Shown one piece after another: positions 1-5,078 of a stretch of DNA of 5,078 nucleotides (positions within the stretch are counted from its first letter, which is position 1; each line of letters starts with the position of its first letter). The notes beneath the pieces are model-generated. The model saw only the letters and a list, made by a program, of their open reading frames with translations. It was not told the DNA's origin and did not search any database. This DNA comes from Alphaproteobacteria bacterium. Lineage in GTDB: Bacteria; Pseudomonadota; Alphaproteobacteria; Micavibrionales; Micavibrionaceae. The position numbers were made by a program, and so were the translations under genes. The stretch spans positions 1 to 5,078 of the forward strand of contig JAGLKS010000118.1 in assembly GCA_023140905.1 (NCBI GenBank), read 5' to 3'.

Positions 1-1
1 T

Positions 2-1054
2 GATGTCACTATTCAGGCACAAATTTTAGACCTCTTGCAAGATTTGCAACAAAAGCTAGGCATGGCGATGCTGCTCATCACACATGACTTAAGCATTGTA
101 GAAAAGATGGCTGATTATGTTTGTGTTATGCGCCATGGTGAAATTGTCGAACAAAAAGATACCAAAGCACTATTTGCAAAACCGCAGCATGACTATACTA
201 ATATGCTGCTGAGCACTATCCCGCGCGGCAATGCTTCGGCTTTTGAAAAAGACGCATCAGTGATTTTCGAGGGACGCGGAGTGAAAGTCCATTTTCCCAA
301 AAAATACAATTTCCTTGGCAAACCTAAAAGCTTTGTCAAAGCTGTAGATAACGTTGATATCACTATCCGCCGTGGCGAAACGCTAGGTATTGTAGGTGAA
401 AGCGGTTCTGGTAAAAGCACTCTGGGTTATGCAGCATTACGGCTATTAGATGGACAGGGACGCTTGCTATTTGATGGAACAGATATCTCGACTTATCGCA
501 AAAAAGCAATGCGCCCTCTAAGAGCACGCATGCAAATTGTGTTTCAAGACCCGTTTAGCTCTTTGTCCCCACGAATGAGCATTGCCCAGATTATTGAGGA
601 AGGCTTAAAACTGCACCGTAAAGATTTAAACGCAGATGAGCGGGACGCTCTTGTAGTGCAAACGCTTAAAGATGTGCATATGGACCCGGAAACACGCCAC
701 CGCTATCCGCACGAGTTTTCCGGAGGACAACGCCAACGCGTAGCAATTGCACGAGCGATGGTGCTGGCCCCTGAATTAGTGGTTTTGGATGAACCTACAA
801 GCGCTCTGGATGTATCTGTTCAAGCGCAAATCGTAGATCTCTTGCGGGAGTTACAGCAAAAACATTGCCTGAGTTATATGTTTATCAGCCATGATTTGCG
901 CGTAGTGCGGGCAATGAGCCATTCTTTGATTGTTATGAAAGATGGTCGCGTGATCGAACATGGAAATGCTGCGGAAATATTTGCCAATCCCCGCGAGGAA
1001 TATACAAAAGCTTTGCTTGATGCTGCAATGAATTTAAAAGCGCGTTGTGCTTAA
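2..1054 (+). CDS. yejF: Peptide ABC transporter, double ATP-binding subunit (YejF-like), 5'-truncated by window edge
   Basis: This is the ATPase subunit of a YejABEF-type importer, which in characterised enterobacteria takes up oligopeptides and microcin C from the periplasm. It would act on the cytoplasmic face of the inner membrane. The reading frame is open from base 2, with DVTIQAQ, the D-loop region of a first ABC domain, so the gene begins upstream. The in-frame TTG at 35 is not a start. Of 350 visible residues (base 2 = residue 1), the first domain's switch histidine is H28 (LITHDLS). The second ABC domain is complete: Walker A GESGSGKST 132-140, Q-loop Q182, signature FSGGQ 239-243, Walker B and catalytic glutamate LDEP 262-265, and switch histidine H297. 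DPETRHRYP, just before the signature, and the QQKH...FISHDLRVVRA stretch closely resemble remembered E. coli YejF (about 529 residues). An OppD/OppF or DppD/DppF fusion acting on another peptide is the alternative. The partner permease and binding-protein genes are not visible. Confidence 0.9.
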   Translation, partial: DVTIQAQILDLLQDLQQKLGMAMLLITHDLSIVEKMADYVCVMRHGEIVEQKDTKALFAKPQHDYTNMLLSTIPRGNASAFEKDASVIFEGRGVKVHFPKKYNFLGKPKSFVKAVDNVDITIRRGETLGIVGESGSGKSTLGYAALRLLDGQGRLLFDGTDISTYRKKAMRPLRARMQIVFQDPFSSLSPRMSIAQIIEEGLKLHRKDLNADERDALVVQTLKDVHMDPETRHRYPHEFSGGQRQRVAIARAMVLAPELVVLDEPTSALDVSVQAQIVDLLRELQQKHCLSYMFISHDLRVVRAMSHSLIVMKDGRVIEHGNAAEIFANPREEYTKALLDAAMNLKARCA

Positions 1055-1080
1055 ATGACATAAAATCTCATTTTTGTTTG
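1053..1080 (+). terminator. Weak candidate terminator after the yejF-like gene
   Basis: AAATGA (1053-1058) can pair with TCATTT (1068-1073) around a 9-base loop, and a T-rich run follows. The stem is only six base pairs, mostly A-T, and overlaps the stop codon, so it is a poor intrinsic terminator. No better candidate exists before rpsU. Termination may be inefficient or factor-dependent. Confidence 0.2.
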
Positions 1081-1086
1081 ATTTTT

Positions 1087-1103
1087 CTGTTAAGCCCTGT
1101 TAA
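1087..1103. repeat. Direct repeat CTGTTAA-GCC-CTGTTAA upstream of rpsU
   Basis: Two identical copies of CTGTTAA (1087-1093 and 1097-1103) are separated by GCC. Their starts are 10 bases apart, about one helical turn, so both would face the same side of the DNA. They lie just upstream of the candidate rpsU -35 element, where an activator or repressor could sit. Chance in an AT-rich gap is possible. Confidence 0.4.
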
Positions 1104-1107
1104 ACAC

Positions 1108-1137
1108 TTATCAACTTTTTATAGGATATTCTATAAG
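1108..1137 (+). promoter_or_regulatory. Candidate sigma-70-type promoter of rpsU
   Basis: TTATCA (1108-1113) resembles a -35 element (4 of 6 to TTGACA). TATAAG (1132-1137) resembles a -10 element (5 of 6 to TATAAT). The spacer is 18 bases. Transcription would start near 1144, leaving a leader of about 30 bases before the chosen rpsU start. The prediction is by eye in an AT-rich region, and other -10-like hexamers (TATAGG at 1120, TATTCT at 1127) lie nearby. Confidence 0.4.
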
Positions 1138-1139
1138 TT
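1113..1139. repeat. Imperfect inverted repeat overlapping the rpsU promoter
   Basis: AACTT (1113-1117) pairs with AAGTT (1135-1139), and ATAG (1121-1124) with CTAT (1131-1134). This gives nine base pairs with a three-T bulge and a GATATT loop. An alternative register is TTATAG/CTATAA (1119-1124 with 1131-1136), a perfect six-base arm. The repeat covers the candidate -10 element. It could be an operator, or a leader hairpin if transcription starts further upstream. Confidence 0.4.
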
Positions 1140-1161
1140 AACCGTATTTTACAAATTAGAA

Positions 1162-1169
1162 AGAGGTGA
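1162..1169 (+). promoter_or_regulatory. Ribosome binding site that decides the rpsU start
   Basis: AGAGGTGA is a good match to the anti-Shine-Dalgarno complement and ends five bases before GTG 1175. It overlaps the alternative GTG at 1166, which has only a weak purine run (AGAAAG) very close in front of it. This favours the 68-residue S21. Confidence 0.75.
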
Positions 1170-1174
1170 GCACT

Positions 1175-1381
1175 GTGGTCAGTGTGAACGTTAGAGATAA
1201 TAATATCGATCAAGCTTTACGCGTTTTGAAGAAAAAAATGCAGCGTGAAGGTATCTTCCGTGAAATGAAGCTTCGTCGTCATTACGAAAAACCATCTGAG
1301 AAAAGAGCACGCGAAGAAGCTGAAGCCATACGTCGTTGTCGCAAGATGGATCGCAAACGTCGCGATCGTGATGGTTATTAG
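1175..1381 (+). CDS. rpsU: 30S ribosomal protein S21
   Basis: S21 is a small, strongly basic protein of the 30S subunit platform. It sits near the 3' end of 16S rRNA and takes part in translation initiation. The 68-residue product has the family core almost unchanged: [21 protein letters not shown] at residues 6-26, then [20 protein letters not shown] at 28-47. An Arg/Lys-rich tail follows, ending KRRDRDGY; it carries more aspartate than the usual tail but has normal length. I chose GTG at 1175 over the upstream in-frame GTG at 1166. AGAGGTGA (1162-1169) is a strong ribosome binding site five bases before 1175 and overlaps the 1166 codon. The product then starts [10 protein letters not shown], like typical MVQVLVRDNN S21 proteins. 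The gene has its own candidate promoter and a strong terminator, so it is probably monocistronic. Confidence 0.95.
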   Translation: MVSVNVRDNNIDQALRVLKKKMQREGIFREMKLRRHYEKPSEKRAREEAEAIRRCRKMDRKRRDRDGY

Positions 1382-1408
1382 GTCTATATGACCCTTTTTG
1401 AGTTTTAT

Positions 1409-1443
1409 AAAAGCTGCTGTCATAAACATGTCGGCAGTTTTTT
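1409..1443 (+). terminator. Rho-independent terminator of rpsU
   Basis: CTGCTGTCAT (1414-1423) pairs with ATGTCGGCAG (1428-1437) around an AAAC loop, with one G-U pair and one T-T mismatch. AAAAG precedes the stem and six T residues follow (1438-1443), giving the classic hairpin plus U-tract. The A-run and T-run could extend the stem and allow some function on the opposite strand. A smaller GGTC/GACC hairpin (1381-1393), followed by CTTTTT, lies directly at the rpsU stop codon. Confidence 0.85.
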
Positions 1444-1486
1444 CGCATATATATTTTTTTTATTTTCATATGTATTTGTGTTAAAC

Positions 1487-1513
1487 TTAAAAGTCAAAAA
1501 ATTTGTCTATAGA
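1487..1513 (+). promoter_or_regulatory. Weak candidate promoter of the secreted-protein gene
   Basis: TATAGA (1508-1513) is a reasonable -10 element. The best upstream hexamer is TTAAAA (1487-1492) with a short 15-base spacer, so the -35 match is poor. A start near 1520 would exclude TTG 1503 as the initiation codon and favour ATG 1536 or 1581. The run of A and T from 1446 to 1502 holds nothing else that I can support. Confidence 0.25.
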
Positions 1514-1535
1514 TAAACAAACACCAAAAACAACC

Positions 1536-2723
1536 ATGCGCCGTAATTTTTCTATCCACCTGTTTTATTCTTCCCGCCAGATGAAACTGGTACTACTTGC
1601 CTGCTTTAGCGTTGCCGCTATTTGCTTAGCCTCGCTTAATGCCGCTGCGCAATTTGAAGTACCTGTCGGCGATGGTGAAGAGGTGAAATGGGAACGTCAT
1701 GAATCCGTATCAGGGGTTTTTGAGACAAAATTCCCCCAGAATTATCAATATAAGGTTTTCCCTTTTCGTTTTAACAATGAAAAAGTTGCTTTTAGCGTTG
1801 ATATTTTATCATCACCAGACGGACATAAAATCACAAAAGATAACAACATTATGATTCATGCGGCTCAAACTTTCGGAAAATCGCTCACAACCAAACAAGC
1901 CAAAAAGATTTTAAGCCGGGAATCCGAAAAATATATTTCCTCTGCCGAAAAAATCGGTGGTCTAGTTATAGAAAATAAAGACATTGAGTATAAAGGCTTT
2001 TTAGGAAAGAATATCTACATAACCTATCTGAATGAAAATGGAGAGAAATTCGGCACTCACGTTCGTCTTTATGTCACAGATTATTCAAAGATAGAACAAG
2101 TTCTTACCACTTCTATGCAAAACATACACACTTACCGTTCGGATGACTTTTTTGAATCATTAAAAATATATGACGGCATTACGTCCTTGGCAAAGCCCAA
2201 GAAATTTGGAAATGGTTGGGATGTCTATACATCTAAAAACAATGTGTTTACTGTTAAGCTCCCTCCAGTAAATGCTGATTTTGTGCCTTACCCACCTAGA
2301 TTTAAAACTAAACCAACACATGAAAAAATGTATTTCAGCTTTGTTGATCCGGTAACACAGGAAGTTATTTACTATAATGTGTATTCTTATAAGCTGGATC
2401 GCACAGCAAATTACACAATAGCTAAGCGCATATTATTTTCTCAGCATGTAAAAAAATATGTTAGGACAGCGTCTATTGATGGTTTTAAAACAGACGGTAT
2501 AGCAGGTAAGCAGACAAATATTATAAATGCGAGACTCATCATATCGCCACCTAAAAGCAAGCCATATCTAACAACATTATTATTAAATGGACAATATAAG
2601 GACAATATTGTTGTTGTTCAGGAAATCTTATCAAGCACTAATCATGCAAAAAGCAAATTACCGTTATTATTGCAGAATTCTCTTAAATTCCATCCAGAAC
2701 AATACAAATATGAGAAACAATAA
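1536..2723 (+). CDS. Secreted protein of unknown function with two related tandem domains
   Basis: I do not recognise a named family. From ATG 1536 the product has 395 residues. A hydrophobic segment (KLVLLACFSVAAICLASLNAAA, residues 17-38) ends in a signal-peptidase-I-like AAA|QF site, so the mature protein is probably periplasmic. No other membrane segment is evident. The mature part looks like two copies of one module, about residues 52-213 and 228-388. Each opens with W, then a VFETKFP- or VFTVKLP-like strand, then a Pro/aromatic turn with RF (VFPFRF; VPYPPRF). Each closes with a hydrophobic strand and an FFESLKI- or LLQNSLKF-like end. This layout recalls PsbP-like or DUF1795-like folds, but that is inference. 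The start is uncertain: TTG 1503 (406 residues) and ATG 1581 (380 residues, a compact 23-residue signal peptide) are also in frame, and none has a clear ribosome binding site. Base composition is visibly more AT-rich than in the yejF-like gene. The gene follows the rpsU terminator and converges on the aminopeptidase gene. Confidence 0.75.
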   Translation: MRRNFSIHLFYSSRQMKLVLLACFSVAAICLASLNAAAQFEVPVGDGEEVKWERHESVSGVFETKFPQNYQYKVFPFRFNNEKVAFSVDILSSPDGHKITKDNNIMIHAAQTFGKSLTTKQAKKILSRESEKYISSAEKIGGLVIENKDIEYKGFLGKNIYITYLNENGEKFGTHVRLYVTDYSKIEQVLTTSMQNIHTYRSDDFFESLKIYDGITSLAKPKKFGNGWDVYTSKNNVFTVKLPPVNADFVPYPPRFKTKPTHEKMYFSFVDPVTQEVIYYNVYSYKLDRTANYTIAKRILFSQHVKKYVRTASIDGFKTDGIAGKQTNIINARLIISPPKSKPYLTTLLLNGQYKDNIVVVQEILSSTNHAKSKLPLLLQNSLKFHPEQYKYEKQ

Positions 2724-2742
2724 CCTGCCTCTACTAAATAAA

Positions 2743-4602
2743 CTACTTTAGGAGTGCTGTAACGCTGTCAGAAGATAAAGCTAAGCAACTATCAAGCCAT
2801 GCGCGCTCTTCATTATTAAGATAAGCAAAAAGGTGAGTTTTCACGCTTCCCAGATATATACCGAGCCAATTCTTTTCTGCTTCATTAAGCATGTCTGTAA
2901 TAATAAGTTTGGGATCTAGTGGCGCATAGCTAACCGTTTCAAAACAATAATACCCCTGTTTTTCAGGATCATGGCATTCCCGCACTAAAACCAGATTTTC
3001 AATACGAATGCCATATTCCCCTTCTTTATAATAGCCTGGTTCATTAGAAACCAGCATACCTGATGAAAATGTCTTTTTCTCTCGCTGGGAAATCTGCGTT
3101 GATTGCTCATGAACACATAAATAGCATCCGACACCATGACCTGTACCATGCGCATAATCCAGTCCGGCTTCCTGTAGAGATTTTCGCGCCAGAGCATCAA
3201 TTTGTGCACCTGTTGTATCTTTGGGAAAGACAGCGCTAGCTACAGTAATATGACCTTTAAGTACGCGTGTGTAGTTTTCCTGCATTTCACGGCTTGGTGT
3301 GCCTATAGCCATAGTGCGTGTAATATCCGTTGTTCCCCAGCGGTATTGCCCCCCACTATCGACCAATAACAAGCCATCGCCTTTAATCTTACGGCAAGTC
3401 TTTTCATTTGCACGATAATGTATAATAGCGCCGTTTCCTGCAAAACCCGCAATAGTTGGAAAGCTTGGCCCTACATAAGTGCTTCCCGTTTTTCGGAACT
3501 GCTCTAACACACGCTCAACGGACATCTCATCCATTTCCTGTTCCATGGATGTATTTTGGTTTTCATCAACCCATTTAAGAAAGCGCGTAAGAGCAACACC
3601 ATCTTGTATATGTGCATTATGGATTGCTTCCCGTTCAGATTTTGTTTTCACAGCTTTGGGCAATACGCATGGATCAGGTACATCAGAAACATCAATACCG
3701 GCCTCTTTGACCACTTGCTCAAACCAGATAGGCGTTGCCGAGCGGTCAAGACATAATACAATTTTGGATTCTTTTCTTTTTTCATCAGATGATGACAAAA
3801 TGGTATGAAGTTGCTTAAATCGCCCACGCAAAGCATCAAAGCCATAAATCCTCAAGCGAACTCCCAGCTTTTCAGTAATATCACGGGTCAGCTTGGCCGG
3901 ATCAATAAACCAGTCCACGCTACCATCATCATGCAACAGAACATAAGATAGACATAAAGGAGAATACTCGATATCCGCACCACGTATATTAAGGAGCCAG
4001 CATATTGAGTCCAATGCACTTATCAAGCATGCTGCTGCTCCCTTTTCTCTAAGTTTAGCCGCTATCCCGTCGCACTTCTCCGATGCTGTTTTCCCGGCTA
4101 TTTCATCTGGAAATAAACTGAGCTTGGCACTTGGTCTAGCTGGTTGGTCAAACCACAAAGCATCAATCAGGTTACGTGAGCATGGCACAAGCGTAATAGA
4201 TTTTTCCTTACAGTGTTTGTTTATTTCCTCAATTTGCAAAGGCGTATGTAACCAAACATCATAACCAATACGGCTTTTTTCCGGAGCATGAGCGGCCAAC
4301 CACTCACCTATTGTTGTTTTTGTGCTGTCTTCGAGATCAAAAAGCGTAGTATCCACTTCTTCACGTAATTGCAACGTATAGCGTCCATCGCTCATAATTA
4401 CGGCTTTTTCCGGTAAGATAACGATATTGCCCGCACTTCCGGTAAAGCCGCTAATCCATGCCAGCCGCTGCGCATAAGGCGCTATAAACTCCCCTTGAAA
4501 TTCGTCTGTGCGCGGAATAATATAGCCATCTATATCTTCTTTTAAAATTTCTTTGCGTAAAAGTAATACTCTGTCTTGATAAATGGGTGTGTTTTCTGGC
4601 AT
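2743..4602 (-). CDS. Xaa-Pro aminopeptidase, three-domain M24 family (aminopeptidase P)
   Basis: This cytoplasmic metallopeptidase removes an N-terminal residue that precedes proline, probably with two Mn2+ ions. The 619-residue length and three-domain layout match the long aminopeptidase P form (eukaryotic XPNPEP1-like), not the roughly 440-residue E. coli PepP. A creatinase-like N-domain covers about 10-145 (IPRTDEFQGE, WISGFTGSAGN), a second creatinase-like domain about 155-315, the M24 catalytic domain about 320-545, and the family C-terminal extension about 550-615. The five expected metal ligands are present: D415 (LLVDSGG), D426 (TTDITRT), H489 (HGTGHGVG), E521 (NEPGYY) and E535 (RIENLV). 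The conserved histidines H395 (IIHYRA) and H498 (VHE) are also present. The enzyme should therefore be active. There is no signal peptide. ATG at 4602 is preceded by a modest AAGAGA ribosome binding site nine bases upstream. The gene is divergent from mipZ and convergent with the secreted-protein gene. Confidence 0.95.
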   Translation of the reverse strand: MPENTPIYQDRVLLLRKEILKEDIDGYIIPRTDEFQGEFIAPYAQRLAWISGFTGSAGNIVILPEKAVIMSDGRYTLQLREEVDTTLFDLEDSTKTTIGEWLAAHAPEKSRIGYDVWLHTPLQIEEINKHCKEKSITLVPCSRNLIDALWFDQPARPSAKLSLFPDEIAGKTASEKCDGIAAKLREKGAAACLISALDSICWLLNIRGADIEYSPLCLSYVLLHDDGSVDWFIDPAKLTRDITEKLGVRLRIYGFDALRGRFKQLHTILSSSDEKRKESKIVLCLDRSATPIWFEQVVKEAGIDVSDVPDPCVLPKAVKTKSEREAIHNAHIQDGVALTRFLKWVDENQNTSMEQEMDEMSVERVLEQFRKTGSTYVGPSFPTIAGFAGNGAIIHYRANEKTCRKIKGDGLLLVDSGGQYRWGTTDITRTMAIGTPSREMQENYTRVLKGHITVASAVFPKDTTGAQIDALARKSLQEAGLDYAHGTGHGVGCYLCVHEQSTQISQREKKTFSSGMLVSNEPGYYKEGEYGIRIENLVLVRECHDPEKQGYYCFETVSYAPLDPKLIITDMLNEAEKNWLGIYLGSVKTHLFAYLNNEERAWLDSCLALSSDSVTALLK

Positions 4603-4622
4603 TGTGCTATTTCTCTTAGACT

Positions 4623-4651
4623 TTTAAAAACGAGTGTAAAATCCTAATCAA
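4623..4651 (-). promoter_or_regulatory. Candidate promoter of the aminopeptidase gene
   Basis: On the minus strand, TTGATT (4651-4646) and TTTAAA (4628-4623) lie 17 bases apart, each matching 4 of 6 consensus bases. The -10 is about 20 bases from the ATG, which implies a short leader. The spacing is ideal but the hexamers are only moderate. Confidence 0.35.
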
Positions 4652-4659
4652 TTAGATTA
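4645..4659. repeat. Near-perfect palindrome in the divergent aminopeptidase/mipZ promoter region
   Basis: TAATCAATTAGATTA has five-base arms TAATC and GATTA around AATTA. An overlapping inverted repeat, CTAAT-CA-ATTAG, lies at 4644-4655. The palindrome overlaps the candidate -35 of the aminopeptidase gene and lies roughly 55-70 bases before the mipZ start, so one bound regulator could affect both genes. It is short and AT-rich, so chance is a real alternative. Confidence 0.3.
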
Positions 4660-4713
4660 AGTCTCTAACTGTGTATTTTAGACTCAAACAACTGAAAGGG
4701 TAGCGCGAAGCTC

Positions 4714-5078
4714 ATGAAAAAGACAGCGCATATTATTGTTTTTGGCAATGAAAAAGGTGGCTCTGGCAAATCAACCGCAACCATGCATACAGCAATCGCT
4801 TTGTTACGTCTGGGATATCGTGTCGGAACAATTGATCTGGATGCACGTCAGGGAACGCTCACACGCTATCTGAAAAAACGCTTTGAATATATCACACGTC
4901 ATAATGAACATTTACCAAGCCCGGCGCATATCGCCATAGAACGCAGCTGCCATGAAACTACACGGCAAAATAATAATGAGGAAGAAGCATTCTTGCTTAT
5001 GGCTTTAGACGAGCTTAACCGTGTATGTGATTTTATTGTAATTGATACACCGGGAACGGACAGTTACCTGAGTCGTTT
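4714..5078 (+). CDS. mipZ: Division-plane positioning ATPase MipZ (ParA/MinD family), 3'-truncated by window edge
   Basis: MipZ is a ParA/MinD-type ATPase. In Caulobacter it binds the ParB-parS complex at the poles, forms gradients, and inhibits FtsZ assembly away from mid-cell. The first 121 codons are visible, less than half of the roughly 270-residue family length. A deviant Walker A motif, GNEKGGSGKST (11-21), has signature lysine K14 and phosphate-binding K19. The switch region TIDLDARQGTLTRYL (39-53) contains D41 and D43 and matches the IDLDxRQ-T-R pattern that separates MipZ from ordinary ParA and MinD. Walker B is FIVIDTPGTDS (107-117), with D111. The middle stretch, about residues 62-92, is variable, with an NNNEEE patch. 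ATG 4714 is the natural start because it directly precedes the first beta strand. The ribosome binding site is poor: GAAG is three bases away, and AAAGGG at 4695-4700 is 13 bases away. No minCDE or parAB genes are visible. Confidence 0.88.
   Translation, partial: MKKTAHIIVFGNEKGGSGKSTATMHTAIALLRLGYRVGTIDLDARQGTLTRYLKKRFEYITRHNEHLPSPAHIAIERSCHETTRQNNNEEEAFLLMALDELNRVCDFIVIDTPGTDSYLSR

Noticed and set aside
193..420. 75-codon open frame on the minus strand
   Set aside because: It lies wholly antisense to the conserved second ABC domain of the YejF-like gene and has no recognisable protein features.
35..1054. TTG at 35 as the start of a 339-residue ATPase
   Set aside because: The same frame is open to base 2 and encodes a D-loop (DVTIQAQ) upstream of that TTG, so the gene begins outside the window.
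1107..1115. DnaA-box-like sequence CTTATCAAC near the rpsU promoter
   Set aside because: Its TTATCAACT stretch matches TTATCCACA at only 7 of 9 positions, occurs once, and has no cluster of boxes or origin-type neighbours.
1191..1469. Two minus-strand open frames (1191-1469 and 1217-1429) antisense to rpsU
   Set aside because: Both run through the rpsU terminator and the conserved S21 codons. Their products look like reverse readings of a Lys/Arg-rich gene, with no domain features.
1536..1560. Possible twin-arginine (Tat) signal, MRRNFS, in the secreted protein
   Set aside because: The residue before RR is not Ser or Thr, and the hydrophobic segment starts about 14 residues later, which is long for a Tat signal. 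A Sec signal peptide starting near 1581 explains the region better.
2729..2754. Imperfect hairpin CTC-ta-CTAAA / TTTAG-GAG at the convergent gene ends
   Set aside because: It has a two-base bulge, few G-C pairs and no T-run on either strand, so it is not a credible terminator.
2985..3209. Minus-strand open frame inside the aminopeptidase gene in another frame
   Set aside because: It overlaps the catalytic M24 region, which is intact in the main frame, so it is a shadow frame.
3479..3845. Three overlapping open frames (+ 3479-3808, + 3556-3756, - 3648-3845) within the aminopeptidase gene
   Set aside because: They are out-of-frame or antisense readings of a continuous, fully conserved 619-residue enzyme. 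None shows a ribosome binding site or family motif.

Overview
This 5.1 kb window looks like an ordinary stretch of chromosome from an alphaproteobacterium of moderately low GC content. The lineage call rests on the partial gene at the right edge. It has the sequence pattern of MipZ, the ParA/MinD-like division-site regulator typical of alphaproteobacteria (a deviant Walker A motif, then IDLDxRQ, then FIVIDTPG-D). The YejF-type transporter ATPase and the S21 sequence are compatible with this. I see no phage, transposon, CRISPR, tRNA or rRNA sequence, and no convincing undescribed system.

Layout, left to right: (1) the 3' two-thirds of a double-ATPase peptide ABC transporter subunit (YejF-like, + strand), entering from the left edge; (2) a 120-base gap with a candidate promoter, a 7-base direct repeat at 10-base pitch and an imperfect inverted repeat; (3) rpsU, ribosomal protein S21 (+), followed by a clear rho-independent terminator; (4) a secreted protein of unknown function (+), apparently built from two copies of one domain; (5) a three-domain Xaa-Pro aminopeptidase of the M24 family (- strand), convergent with the previous gene across 19 bases; (6) a 111-base divergent promoter region; (7) the 5' end of mipZ (+), running off the right edge.

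The genes do not form one pathway. The YejF-like ATPase would energise oligopeptide import and the aminopeptidase would trim Xaa-Pro peptides in the cytoplasm. These roles could meet in peptide salvage, but the genes lie on opposite strands, are separated by two unrelated genes, and nothing in the sequence links their expression. rpsU appears to be a single-gene transcription unit. The duplicated-domain secreted protein is the least explained coding region, and the rpsU upstream region is the most structured non-coding stretch. There is no gene-free stretch longer than about 155 bases.
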